64,000 nt of DNA from Isoetes taiwanensis (taxonomy: Eukaryota; Streptophyta; Lycopodiopsida; Isoetales; Isoetaceae). Location: assembly GCA_021234155.1 (NCBI GenBank), contig JAJEKV010000130.1, positions 102,202 to 166,201 of the forward strand. The letters are read 5' to 3'. The translations under genes were made by a program, and so were the position numbers. A model generated the notes under the pieces. That model was not told the DNA's origin. It searched no databases and saw only the letters and a program-made list of their open reading frames with translations. Positions within the stretch are counted from its first letter, which is position 1; every line of letters begins with the position of its first letter. Below are positions 1-11,033 of the stretch, in pieces.

Positions 1-539
1 GCTAACGCGGCATCGATGTCTAACGTCTTCCTGCACCTGTATTTTGCTGCCTTGCATTCTTCCATTTGAAACTCGTGGGCGTCGAGTTGGTGAAGGCGTC
101 GAGATCCTCTTTCTGATGTGAGCTCGTGGACGTGGTAGCCGGGAGGTTGACATCTAGAAAATTTTGATGCCGCTTGGTTACCAAATATTCTTCCCATTTG
201 ATGAAGATTGATGATAGGCTTGGGTGGTGTCCCCGCTCTACTCGTTTGTCGGTTGAGGTGTTTGTCGTTATGCTTCCCTCTCTTGGTCCGCCTTTTCGGT
301 CTCCTCTCCTTATCCGGCATCATGCATTGGCTGGGACCTCGATGTCGCTGCTTTGCTCTTGGTCTCCAAGAACATTGCTCGATACCACTGTAGACGCCCC
401 TACTCGCATAACTGTGCCCTCACCGTATACAAACAGGAGTTCATCCCCCATACCAGCTCCATGCTAATACAGGCCCCTCCACATGACACCGCAAACCGGG
501 ACGTTCCCCAAAGTGGGAAGAGTGGAAGGGTCATTGCAC

Positions 540-1290
540 CCGTCTCCCTCGGGGCCTACCTAGCCGCTGAAGCGTAAAACATACATGTCAAGAGGCACAT
601 ACATCAACATCATATGACCATCACGAAGGATGGTCCTCCACATATCCGCATAGACAAAAGATCAGCACATCACATAGGGAATCCTACCCAAGGCCTCGAG
701 ACTCAAAGGGATGATCGACGGCTATCTCCGTGAGTTCATTGCGCATGCAATTCATGGCAATGGATTTGGCCGGGTATATGAACATGGCTTAGGGTTGTCC
801 ACTCCATCCGCCCTCCCGTGCACACTTTGCAGAGTGGTGCGAAAAGTGGGACCCTGACTGTAGCCCACGGGATGCGTGCCAAAAGGGCTACTCCCCGGCT
901 CATCCTCCCGATTCCATGGGGCGGTGAAATCACTCCCTCCGTGAGATCTACATGCCGACTCAAGGTGACTAGAGGGCCACGCCCGTATTCACCGAACCCA
1001 CCGGAAAGTGAACACCACTTCACGCGGGTTCGAGCCCATGCCTTGCCCACACGCAGTTGGCAAGCCATTGGACCTAGTCACAATGATCCCCTGGGCTTTA
1101 CACACCGTAGGGATCGCTCAAGAGTCGACATGAACCTCCTTCTCGGCCACCGGCCCCTTCACCCACATCCCAAGGTGTGGCTCTTGTGCACAGGCGAATC
1201 TACAAGTGTACTGCTAGAGGCTACTCTAGGAGCATCAACTACAAAGCTTTAGGTCTCTACCCCCCTTCCCAATACAAGGAGTTCATAGAG
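540..1290 (-). repeat. Diverged copy of a dispersed repeat shared with 17.8-18.5 kb
   Basis: Read on the minus strand, this block lines up in order with plus-strand 17800-18520. Shared stretches include a TATTGGGAAGGGGGGTAG-type motif (about 1251-1276 versus 17812-17836), GATGCTCCTAG (about 1230 versus 17860), GGATGGAGTGG followed by CAACCCTA (about 783-830 versus 18331-18381), and CCCTTTGAGTCT with GGGTAGGA (about 680-710 versus 18452-18480). Gaps and substitutions are frequent, so the copies are old. The open frames on both strands are short and match nothing I know. It may be an LTR or an untranslated part of a retrotransposon, but no terminal structure is visible. Confidence 0.65.
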
Positions 1291-1399
1291 ATACATCATC
1301 CATATACTTCACAGAGAACTAAAGAACTAGATCTAATCTACATCATAGAGTTAGGTTCTTTAGTTAGAATCGCTATCTAGAGATCTAGAGGGGCTGCTA

Positions 1400-3130
1400 T
1401 GGGCAATTTAAGAGGCTAAACCCATCATTCATGGCTGAAATGGGGTTTAGACTACTAAATTGCCTAAATACCGATCCTTGGGTTCCTTCTCCCGACTGAA
1501 GCTCGACCATCCTGTGAGATGCCGAATCAAGGAAAACTAATGATGCAATTCTCTCAGACAGAGTTTGGGAGGCGGTTTTGACCCTTGGGGCAGTCAAAAC
1601 AGAGCTCTAAAACCCTAGAAACGAAAATGGGCAAGTTAGGGTTCTCCTACTTAAATAGACAAGGGGGTTGGCTAGGGTTTCCAATTATCCCCTTTAGGCA
1701 TGTGGGATAATTGGGAATGGGCCCACTTGCCTTTAATGGCTAGGTGGCCAAATGTGCCCACATGGAAATGTGTGCACCTTAATAAATGTGCATGTGCACA
1801 TTAATAAGAAATGCACATACGTAGCAAGTTGCCCCCTAGGGGCTACTAGCCAAGTTACATCGTCGCGCGTTACCGCCACGGGTGGCGTGTACGCTGATTT
1901 TAGGCAAGATAAAGATACGCCCCGGGACCGTGATAATCAGGCCGAACGCTACAATACTTGAATTTCGCCGTATTATATCAATATAGGCCAATAACCTCTA
2001 AGAGAAACCGCAAATGGGCAAATACGAATTGTTAAATGTGCAATTTGGCAAAATGTGAAGAATATTTTGGGTTTCCCTTTGCAATATTTAAAGTTAACTT
2101 GGCAATAACGTGGTTAAGATAATATTTTAGTGATAATAACTAGATGTGACCTTTAATTTGTTACAGGTGCTCCCAGGGGTATAGCCGGAATCGGACCCTT
2201 GACGGACGTCCATGAGCACGGGGGTATTGTTAGTCGCAATTGCCGGGCAGTTGTAATTAATGGGCCATGTTGACTGTGATCAGTCTATGGTGACAAGAAG
2301 CGGAATAAGTGGCAATAGTTGCTAGCGACGGATAAAGGTTTGCTACGGGGGAGCACTAATATTATCAAATATTAGTGTGGAAGGAGTTTGCAGGGTTTGT
2401 CAAGGCGAAAGATTTATATTGATGTATGGTTAGCATTACTATGTTATTGTTAATGGAACTAGTATCGTCACTAGGAGTTAAAGGCATTAATATAAAGGAA
2501 TGCAAATTAGCTATGTGAAATATGAATGTTATATGGACACATGGCATTAACGGGTTGGATGGGTTATAAAACCTATTATAAAGAATAGATGGATGAATTC
2601 GACGCATCGGCGGACCGGAATGCCGATCCGGAGAGTCGTGGCAAGGAGCTATGATTCGAATCGAATCAAAGCATGGGCAAAGCCGCTTTGCCTTTCAGAG
2701 TGGATGCGAAGAACTCTAGAGGCTCGATTATACAGCTGGAGAGCGGGTTCAATTTGGGGGGGGGGGCAAAATTGGGTCTTGGAAAGAGGAAGCCGATTCT
2801 GCTGTTAAAACATTCGCTTGAGTTAATATTTGATCGTGTGATTGGATAATCAGCACGGTCACTGGTGGCTTACAAAAACAATTAGATTCTTCCCCAGGGC
2901 AAATCGGCCTCAGGTAAACGTTAGGCCGCCATCCGCTGTAGAATCGCTAAGGGGAACCAATCATAGGAGGGAACCCCATTGGGCTGGGAATAGGCTGAAC
3001 CGATCAGCGAGGGGATCTCGGATCCAAGGTGTGGATGGAAGCTGACGGCTTCTTCTACCGATCACTTCACAAACCCCTGAGTTAAAACAACGGTGCCCTA
3101 TGCTATTCTTTTACAAGAGATGTTTTTGGC
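1400..3130. other. Intergenic sequence, no gene recognised
   Basis: No supported coding region. A short perfect hairpin (CACTAATATT and its complement around ATC) lies near 2355-2380 and a G run near 2757-2766. The block may be the remainder of the repeat to its left, since GGTGCTCCCAGGGG at about 2167 resembles sequence near 18900, but this is weak. Confidence 0.4.
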
Positions 3131-3660
3131 CTCTTCAACATTCTCGCCATGAAGCGCCATCTCCATTATCCGGGCGAAGGTGCACCACATGGATGATGTT
3201 AGGTATCCCGTTCTGCACTTGCCATGGCTGAATCTCCTCGCTTTTGAAACGATGTTGGAAAGAGCATTGCACTACATGGTTTGCCCGCTTGCGGTAACCG
3301 CAGCATTGCCCGATGCTTGCCGATTCGATCCCCGACCTTTTGCAACAATATCTCAATGGTCGTTTTTCTCAAAAGATATGGGGCGCGATTACTTTGACCC
3401 AAGTGAAAAACTGGTCATTATCATGCACACATAAATCCCACCTTGGCACCGGGGCCCCAAGCTTATTTGCTTGCCTCATTGTCCGGGAACAAGCTTGTAG
3501 CTATTGCATCAATTCGCATACGGGGTCCCACACAATGGATTGAGACAGTAGATGGGAGCTGCCGCAATTGTCGCGAGAAGCGAGACTATGTGCATGTTGC
3601 CGATTCTGAGTTATTGAAGATGAAAGCCATACTCTTCCGAAAGTTGCCACGCTTTTGAGA
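3130..3660. other. Overlapping short open frames on both strands, unrecognised
   Basis: This stretch is richer in G and C than its flanks and carries overlapping open frames of 60-85 codons on both strands (3180-3434 plus, 3135-3402 minus, 3443-3658 plus). I compared them by eye with PPR/DYW repeats and LINE zinc-binding or RNase H regions and found no convincing motif. It lies just upstream of the LINE-like 3' end at 3829, so a decayed LINE coding part is possible but not shown. Confidence 0.3.
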
Positions 3661-3828
3661 TAGTCCTAATCATTTTTGACCTTAGCATTCCATTCCACGC
3701 TTCCACAACTTCTCAGAGCACTATCATGCATGACTTGGCATTATATATACTTGAGGTTCTAGATAAACGTTTGCAATTACTGAGCCCTCAATAGTCATTA
3801 TCTCTGCTTGTCTAGTATCATCATTACT

Positions 3829-3967
3829 GCAAAGGTTTTTCCCTTGAAAACCTTTCGAGGTAGGGGTTTTTTAATCCTAGTAGTAATGATTGTACTAGCC
3901 CATTGTATGGGTCCCATGACCTATTGGTCTCCGTGGACGTTAAAAAAACTATTCTATTCGATTCTAC
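3829..3967 (+). mobile_element. LINE-like retroelement 3' end, copy 1
   Basis: The segment has a GGTTTTTCCCTTGAAAACC stem-loop-like motif, then a GGGGTTTTTTAATCC stretch, then TCTCCGTGGACGTTAAAAAA, and ends in ATTCT-type pentamers. The same order recurs at 23560-23718 and, on the minus strand, at 20744-20830. A conserved 3' region ending in a simple pentamer tail is what target-primed non-LTR retrotransposons leave behind. No reverse transcriptase is visible upstream, so this is probably a 5'-truncated copy. The LINE assignment rests on structure, not on a protein match. Confidence 0.5.
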
Positions 3968-4050
3968 GCGGGCGAGGATTGTTCAGAGAAAAGTTTTTGC
4001 CGTAACATAATTGAAAAAAGTTTAACTAAGCAACATAAATTGCAATTCTA

Positions 4051-4085
4051 GGGAAAGGTCCTTATGCACAAATATCATCATCCGA
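4051..4085 (+). repeat. Short dispersed repeat shared with 15961-15995
   Basis: Thirty-five bases are almost identical to 15961-15995; the shared core reads GGTCCTTATGCACAAATATC. The sequence after the core diverges. A second shared block (4538-4595 and 15592-15650) lies nearby in the opposite relative order, so the two regions carry pieces of one repeat family rearranged relative to each other. Confidence 0.7.
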
Positions 4086-4406
4086 TCAATGACCCATAGG
4101 GGAATAAACTGATGAACCCCAAAAAGAGTGAAGAGGGGAACAAAATGATAAACCCCAAATGAGTAAAACAACAAATACAACCACGGGTTAGACCACCCGA
4201 TATATAAGATAATTGTGTACAATGAGTCCAGGCCCCACATAAAACATTCAGAAAGTCGTTATATTATAATGCTCCCAAACTGCAACAACTGCAATAGTCG
4301 TCGTCAGCCACCCATCCAGCCAGTGACTCAAATCCGTCCCGTTAAGATACTGCTCCATGTGTCCCTCTTGTCCACTCGTATAAAAAGCAACCTTATGAAC
4401 TTCAGA

Positions 4407-4510
4407 GAGCTCCAAACTACAAGACCAAACAACATGTGATTGTCAAGCGTGTTAGGAGCCATCTGAGCCAAGAAAGTAAGCAAGCTACAAAGTTGGACTA
4501 GAAATACAAG
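4407..4510 (+). repeat. Direct duplication, unit 1 (partner 4633-4736)
   Basis: This 104-bp unit starts GAGCTCCAAA and ends AGTTGGACTAGAAATA followed by CAAG. It recurs as an equally long unit at 4633-4736 with scattered substitutions and no obvious length change. The 122 bp between the copies hold a block (4538-4595, with ATGAGGATCCTCG) that recurs at 15592-15650. No open frame is shared. Confidence 0.8.
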
Positions 4511-4632
4511 AGCACAATATCACAATGGAAAAGACAATCCATGAGGATCCTCGAAAACCATAGAGCTAGCCGAGATAGGAAAATATAGGCTCGACAGAGA
4601 GGCGTATAAAAATCAGCACCATGCACATCAAT

Positions 4633-4736
4633 GAGCTCCAAATTACAAAACCTAATCATATGTGACTGTCAACTGTATTAGAAGCCATCCACGGGCCAAG
4701 AGTCAGCAAGCTATAAAGTTGGACTAGAAATATAAG
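4633..4736 (+). repeat. Direct duplication, unit 2 (partner 4407-4510)
   Basis: Second copy of the 104-bp unit, with substitutions at many positions, so the duplication is not recent. Confidence 0.8.
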
Positions 4737-6483
4737 GGGGTGTTTTTATGCTTGACATACCCATATTTTGGTTCGATCGACACCCGATCAGCACCTTGAA
4801 TCGCGACGGTAGAAAGGCGGGTCGTCCGTCATTATGGTGAAGGGGGTACACCCTTCATCATTCGTCATCGATTTTTTGTAATTTTCTTGAGCCATCCCCT
4901 GCTTTACATAATTTCGAATGCATCATTGCCATCCTCGCTTTAAATCTATTCAGTCGATCAAGCTTCTCCTATTCTCTGTTTTTCGAATTCAACAAGCAAG
5001 AACAGAATTATGATGGCGCTCAATTCCGGCGAGGTTGTTGTCCTTCTCTTCTGTGAAGCTCTCAAATTTCCCTTTGGCCTATGAAGTTCTAACCTTTATT
5101 TGTGCTTGCGGGACATGCCGATGGCGAAACGGAATATGAATTCCATGTTAACCGGGCTCTTTCTAACAAAGGAAAAAGCCAAAGAAATTAAGGCAAAAGA
5201 TGTTACAGAGGCCGATTTTCTTCGAGTTTGGAAGATGCCACTTTAAGGGAAGATTAACCTGAAATTTATTAAGCTGCCTATGAAACCCAGGTTGAACGAC
5301 CTTCTTGGGCGGATTTACAAAATCCAAGCCCACTAACAATGAAGTTAGAGTCACCTTTGCTAGAGCTTTTGCCCGGCTAATTCCCCCGAGCAGCCGCAAA
5401 TCGAGGAATATGCTATCAACCCGGGCATCCTTTGCTGCTGATGCTTTTAGGACTTGAGCAAGCAAATGGGGCTGACAAGCTAAGCAAGAGGGTAATAGCT
5501 ATAGCAACAACAGCAATGCTATACTCAATCAGCTTAGGAGGCTTGCCGCCATGAAAGCCGAAAAAGAAAAACGATATTTTGATGAAAGAAGAAGATTATT
5601 TGAGGAAGGAAGGTGCTCTCACTCAAGGCCGACTCTACCATCTCTCGCAATAGAAGAGCAGATATCTGAAAAAGTGAAGGACAGAGAGGCCTTAGAAACA
5701 AATTTTACGCCCATCTAACAAGAAGCTATTCAAAGGCTTAAAGCACAAGAAGAAATGTGGCGAGACCTCATTGGCGACCATAAATAAGGTGGATAAAATG
5801 GATTGAAGAACTTGAAGGCGACATCATCGAACTCAAAGAAGAAGTTGATGCTATTGAAAAGCATATGAAGATTTCGCATGCCAAATGCAAACATGTTGCT
5901 TTTCCGCAATGCGAGTCTAATGTAAATCGGATGCACCTAGGTATGGGTTCCTATGACATGCCTTTCTTGGATAATAAGGATGCATGTGAAGCATGTGGCC
6001 TTTTGTTCTCGCAAAAGATTATGAATTGCATGTCAAATTAACATGTGGTCACAAATACCATGTTTTTGCTTTTCTCATTGTTTTGATCAGATGCATTGAC
6101 CTTTGTACCTACCACAATCATGAAGAGGTTCCAAAAGATATTGCAAGAATTGGTATATAAAGAATATCATCCTGTTGAAAGTGACACAGCAAGTGAGAAT
6201 GATAGTGACAATGAAAGTAACAAGGAAGACAAGAAAAACAAGGTGCTGAGGACCAAGAAAAGAGGTAAAGAAGAAGATGATAGCGGCACTTCTCTGTACA
6301 CGCTACCTGCTGCTCCTGACTTCATTCCAGAGAGAGTTGCAAAGAAGAAGACCAGATCTGTGAAGAAGCTCAAACTGGAGAAAGGTAATGACTTTGACTC
6401 TATTTTTTATTTGTTTTAAAAGTTTTCATGTACTGTAGCTTGTAGAAATATTTTGCAGGTTTTATTGATGTGGACAAGTTAAG

Positions 6484-6936
6484 TGTTGATATTTGGGGTT
6501 CTTGGCATCACCTTGCAGCAGCAGTCCATGACTGTCGGATGCCACAAGGCTGCCACAAATGCTCATGGATCAACAAAAGAAGATGGGAAGAAACTCCAAG
6601 AACAAGAACAAAGCAAAGAATGAACAAAACAGAATCATATTGATGCTCCAAAAGGAGGTGCTCCAAAACGTGAGCAAAAACCTAAACAATGAGAGAAAAT
6701 GCTCTCTCTAAATAGTAGAGCAAAACCCTAACCCTAACCCTAACTGACATCTCACCTACCACAAATCTAGGCTAAATCTGGGCCATAGATTGTGGGGTCC
6801 AATATGACAAATACATGTGGCCTATGCCACCTACCATATATATGGGCTAAATCTGGGCCCTAGATCAAGTGGTCCAATGTGATAAATACATGTGGCCTAT
6901 GCCACTCATACATATGTTTAGCCCAAAGGGCTAACA
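6484..6936 (-). repeat. LTR (downstream LTR in element orientation)
   Basis: 453 bp, starts TGTTGATATTTGG and ends GGGCTAACA on the plus strand. It contains a short run of CCCTAA units at about 6722-6745. Confidence 0.95.
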
Positions 6937-6950
6937 CTCCCCCCCACCAC
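6937..6950 (-). other. Polypurine tract
   Basis: The plus strand reads CTCCCCCCCACCAC, so the minus strand is a purine-rich tract directly abutting the LTR that begins TGTTAGCCC. Its position fixes the element's orientation as minus. Confidence 0.85.
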
Positions 6951-7090
6951 ACCAAACTATGTAGAACCTTTATAACATCAGGTTAAACATGTACAACAGT
7001 GTCCAAAGTGAGGGGAGGTAACGATAATGTCGCCGAAAATTCTTGACCAAAAATGCCAATGTCGATGAAGTACAAAAATCATGAGAGGTT

Positions 7091-7512
7091 GAGAAGGCTG
7101 TCACCACTTCTCTTGAGCTTGCCACGAGCTCCTTTAAATCCATAGAAGTCGAATCAAATGTTGAGAAGGCTGTCACCACTTCTCATAGAGCTTGCCACTA
7201 GCTCCAAATACATGCGCCAATCAAAGTGTCTTGTAAGGAGTTGAACAAAAATTTGGAAACAAAAATTATTGAAGGGGCGGAAGGCCCTAAGTCATCTTCA
7301 CGCCAGTTTTGAACTTGAAAAGGTGAAACAAGGAGTTGAACTTGAAAGAGTTGAAACATAAGTGATGGAAGGGGCGGAAGGCCCTAAGTCGTCTTCACGC
7401 CATTTGTTGAACTTGAAAGAGTTTGAGCAGATAGTTGAACTTGAAGGAGTTGAAATTGATGGGGCTAAGGTTCTAAGTCATCTTCACGCCACGTGTTGAA
7501 CTTGAAAGAGGC
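7091..7512. repeat. Imperfect tandem repeats inside the LTR element
   Basis: Two units with GAGAAGGCTGTCACCACTTC begin at about 7091 and 7161. They are followed by three units of about 90-100 bp carrying GGGGCGGAAGGCC or a variant, then TCTTCACGCCA and GAACTTGAAAGAG (about 7274, 7370 and 7460). A further partial unit is at about 8040. The repeats are non-coding as far as I can see. Confidence 0.75.
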
Positions 7513-8294
7513 TCAACCGCCATGTATTATGGACGGCCAAGATGGATTGAAAAAATTGTCTCTCAAACGCCCTGCATTTGGGTCGATGAGGTAAGCTTGA
7601 ATGTTGAGGAAAGATTGCTGAAAAAAAAAGGCCTACCTACACATTTGTGTGAGGGTTGTTGGTACAAGGGTGCAAAGAAGATCTCCAAGAATGCAACAAA
7701 AGAAGATGAGGCGTCCCCAAAATGTGCCCAAATTATGCTCCAAAGACTTCTTGCATGAAAAGAGGATTGAAAGTTGTGTGCTCAGTCACGCCTGAGGGGC
7801 GACAATTTGATGAACTCACGCCTTTGAGCCGTGAGTTTGTTGTGGAAAGAGAATGATGCTGCTGGAATTTTAGGTTGATGAAAGTTGCACCTCCAAAGGC
7901 ATAATGCCTCAAAAATTGAAGGAGGAGTCAAGAAATCACCGTTAAACAAATCACGCCAAAGGGCCGGATCGAGGTTTGCATCCGCGTGCTAAAGAATGGC
8001 CTTAACATGCCGTTGGGCCATGTAAGGTAAAGGTATGAAAGGGGCGGAAGGTTGAATCATCTTCACGCCTTTTGCTTATAAGCACGCCAGGTATAGAACG
8101 TGATAGATGGTATAAAAAACCCTCTTCAATAGTAGAAGAAGTGGAAAATACCAAGAATGTTGCCCAACTTGAAGGGCCTAAGTGCCAAGTGTTGCCATAA
8201 AGGAATCGAGTCATTGAAGATATGTCGTTGAATCGACAAGTGGCCCTTTGAAGCTTCGGGACAATTAAAAATTTCATGCTCACCCATTTTTTCG

Positions 8295-8321
8295 TTTTTT
8301 TTTTTTTTTTTTTTTTTTTTT
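8295..8321. repeat. Homopolymer T run
   Basis: Twenty-seven consecutive T bases inside the LTR element. It explains the poly-lysine of the minus-strand frame across 8126-8788, which is therefore not evidence of a gene. Confidence 0.95.
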
Positions 8322-10235
8322 AAGCTTAGTTGGGTGGGCCCGTTCGGCTTGGTGCCACCGCGAGGGGGCGTACCAAGGTGCCGCGGGTCGGGGGTTTCGA
8401 GGGCGGAAGGCCACGCCGCGGACGGCCGTGGAGCCCACGCCGCGATTAAAGCCATGGGAGCCGCCCACGTGATGGGCCGTGGGGCTCGAGGTTGATTCAC
8501 CGGGAGAGGCGCGGATATGGGATGAACGGGTCGCGGTGAGGGTAGCACGCCCAAACCTTTGTTGCCTTGAAGCTTGTTTCCGAGAGAGAGGTGCGGTAAA
8601 GGTCTCTTTGGCTGCACTTTTGTTAAGCCACCGTGAGTTTTGTAAGCCTTAACAAGGTCGTGGGTCGATGAAGTTCGAGGGATGGGCCTACCGTGATGGG
8701 CAAAGGGGCTTATTTCGCTATAGAGATCTGAATAAATGCAGACTTGAATAGAGGGTTGAAGTTGGTGGGCACGCCGTGGGTCGCACAAAGCCTACTGCGG
8801 AAGAGTTTGCAGATTTGAAGCCACGCCATGATGACCGTGTTGTTATTTGCTTCTATGTCGTGGAAGTTCTCAAGGCCTGCACATATGGTTGTCTGATAGT
8901 CCGCCGGAATGAACTGAAGAAACCCTTGCTGAGGATTAGTGCCGCGAGGTATGCAAAATGCGTGCCAAAATGCAAGAGATTAATTGGCTTTGGTCTGGGT
9001 AAAACGAATCTGCCCGTGACAGAAGGACTTCGATTTCCGCAGTTTTGTGAAGGTCGATGAAGGCAGAGTGAAAAGGTTGAAAAGTGGATATAGAAAGGAA
9101 TTGATGATCCCCTGTTGCCAGTGTTTAAATGGTGCGATTTGCTTCAAGAAGTCAGTAATGAGCGTGAACGACAAGCTACAGTTCGATGCAGAAAGTTTTG
9201 AAAGACTCCTTAAGGCCTCTGGTCCTGCTGCTAGTGGGGTACTCTGGAGCTCTGCGGCAGAGGAAGGAGAAAGGCATCAACTATCCTTACCTTAGCTTAG
9301 TGAGAGCGCAGCGCCATCGGGCGCTTGGAGTCGAGGGATTTCTTCTGTCGGTTCTCAGGAAGGTGCCAGAGCCAAGTATTTCGATGCCAATGTGGACCCA
9401 AATCTTCATAAGGAAAAAATCCCCTGGGAGGTCTTGACGAATGCGGGCTGGGTTTCTTAGAAACAGAGTGGATATGGCGGCAGAAAAAGCCTTTTGTGTT
9501 GCCTCATATGGCATAAGAGAATGAGAGAGTTGCGCCTGAAATTTCGGCATGGTTGGGGCTGGCTCGTCAGGTGTGGCAGAAAAAACTTTCTATCCTTGAA
9601 GAACTGGATTTGTCTGTTGTTTGTATGGAGGCCCTGTGCTGAACAATGGGTCATGCTTGCTTGATTTGTTCGATTTGCTTGTCTTCAAAATGAATGGCTT
9701 CGATGAGAAGGTCGGCAGCTAAAGAACCATTCCCGGATTTGACTTCTCTTCGAGCATCAAAAAATAGTAGAGCACCGCAGGCCCTGTTGCTCTGTTTTGC
9801 TTCGGTGGTGGCTTGCTTGTGCTTGCCCAACAATTACAAGGAAGAGTGCCCAAAAATAATTCGAGGAAGAATTGATGGGTTTCGTACTGGAGATCCAAAG
9901 GGCATCGCCAGTACAAAAATGTCACTCACACTAGAAACAGGGACTACCTGAGTCCCGAAGGAACTGATATATTCCCCTTACCGGAAGATATACGTAGAAC
10001 AGAGTATGGGTAGCCAAAAAAGTATCGATGATAATCCAAAAGTGTCAAATAAAAAGACCTTATTTTGCCATAAATCAATTTTTCCCTTTTTTGAAACATG
10101 GGCAGATATCAGAGATGGGCAGATATCAGAGATAAGAAACGAAAGAAGTGTCGACGTAGAACCAAATTTTTTTTTTGCTGAAACTTTTGGAGATGCTTGA
10201 AAAGAAAATAAGAGGATGATCATGAGCCCAAGAGA

Positions 10236-10253
10236 CCCCGGCATGAGGCGCCA
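10236..10253 (-). other. Primer-binding site, tRNA-Asp-like
   Basis: On the minus strand TGGCGCCTCATGCCGGGG begins one base inside the LTR boundary. Plant tRNA-Asp ends in a sequence complementary to TGGCGCC, then GTT, then GCCGGGG. Both ends of the site match; the middle differs by a few bases, including an insertion. Confidence 0.75.
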
Positions 10254-10254
10254 G

Positions 10255-10713
10255 TGTTGATATTTGGGGTTCTTGGCATCACCTTGCAGCAGCAGTCCAT
10301 GACTGTCGGATGCCACAAGGCTGCCACAAATGCTCATGGATCAACAAAAGAAGATGGGAAGAAACTCCAAGAACAAGAACAAAGCAAAGAATGAACAAAA
10401 CAGAATCATATTGATGCTCCAAAAGGAGGTGCTCCAAAACGTGAGCAAAAACCTAAACAATGAGAGAAAATGCTCTCTCTAAATAGTAGAGCAAAACCCT
10501 AACCCTAACCCTAACCCTAACTGACATCTCACCTAACACAAATCTAGGCTAAATCTGGGCCATAGATTGTGGGGTCCAATATGACAAATACATGTGGCCT
10601 ATGCCACCTACCATATATATGGGCTAAATCTGGGCCCTAGATCAAGTGGTCCAATGTGATAAATACATGTGGCCTATGCCACTCATACATATGTTTAGCC
10701 CAAAGGGCTAACA
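10255..10713 (-). repeat. LTR (upstream LTR in element orientation)
   Basis: 459 bp, nearly identical to 6484-6936. It has one more CCCTAA unit (about 10498-10521) and one visible substitution shortly after it. Confidence 0.95.
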
Positions 10714-11033
10714 TTAAGTCCAGTGAAATTTGCTCATGTCAGCCCTCCCAAAAGCACAAGGAAATCACCAAGGTTGAATGACAACCTGCTGAAAGGTGAT
10801 GTTACCACTCCTGAGAAGAAGAAAATAGGTTCAACAGTAACATAACTTATTTATTTATGAAATGTTTGTATGCTTAACTTTTTGTTTCATTCTTCTTGAT
10901 TTCGATTTCACAATGCAATGCAGAAACTATGAATAATCTTGTTGCTGAACCTCAGGACAAAGCAGATATTGAGGAAGTGCCAAGTCACCAAAGACTTGGA
11001 GATTTACCGGCTGGAAAGATGATTCAGAAGTAG

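Larger units (their letters stand above)
6484..10713 (-). mobile_element. Young, complete, apparently non-autonomous LTR retrotransposon
   Basis: Two direct LTRs (6484-6936 and 10255-10713) both begin TG and end CA, and the 5-bp target duplication TTAAG flanks the element (6479-6483 and 10714-10718). Orientation is minus. Next to the right LTR the minus strand reads TGGCGCCTCATGCCGGGG, close to the tRNA-Asp primer site of Athila-like elements; next to the left LTR it reads GGTGGGGGGGAG, a good polypurine tract. The 3,318-bp interior has only short frames, and I found no gag zinc knuckle, protease, reverse transcriptase or integrase motif on either strand. It fits a LARD-type element mobilised in trans. 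By eye the LTRs differ by one substitution and one 6-bp unit, so insertion is recent. It lies inside an exon of the gene at 5115-11033. Confidence 0.93.
5115..11033 (+). pseudogene. Decayed coiled-coil and RING-like protein gene split by an LTR element
   Basis: A likely start (MPMAKRNMNSM, 5115) opens a frame that runs through a Lys/Glu-rich coiled-coil-like stretch (about 5550-5860, beginning MKAEKEKRYFDERRRL) and a Cys/His cluster near 5975-6070 (CEACGLLF, then CGHKYH) resembling a RING-H2 finger. An acidic then basic tail follows to 6384. Several TAA and TGA codons and at least two one-base frameshifts, one in a T run at about 6062, break it. A 74-bp intron (6385-6458, GTAATG...TTTGCAG) joins in frame to an exon interrupted after GACAAGTTAAG at 6483. 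The frame resumes at 10719 (SPVKFAHVSPPK) and ends at a TAG at 11031 after a probable intron (10829-10923). I do not recognise the whole protein; a nuclear role is only suggested by the basic tail. Confidence 0.6.

Noticed and set aside
818-1252. Plus-strand 144-codon frame as a gene
   Set aside because: It lies in a dispersed repeat whose other copy (17.8-18.5 kb) does not keep the frame open.
3135-3658. Possible PPR/DYW protein on either strand
   Set aside because: A few words look PPR-like, but the helix pattern and the DYW HxE/CxxC residues are absent and both strands are equally open.
6722-6746. Interstitial telomere or chromosome-fusion scar
   Set aside because: The CCCTAA run is part of the LTR and is present in both LTRs, so it travelled with the element.
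8126-8788. Minus-strand open frame of 220 codons with a poly-Lys stretch
   Set aside because: It crosses the 27-bp T run and lies in the interior of the LTR element without any gag or pol motif; the poly-Lys is the homopolymer read on the other strand.
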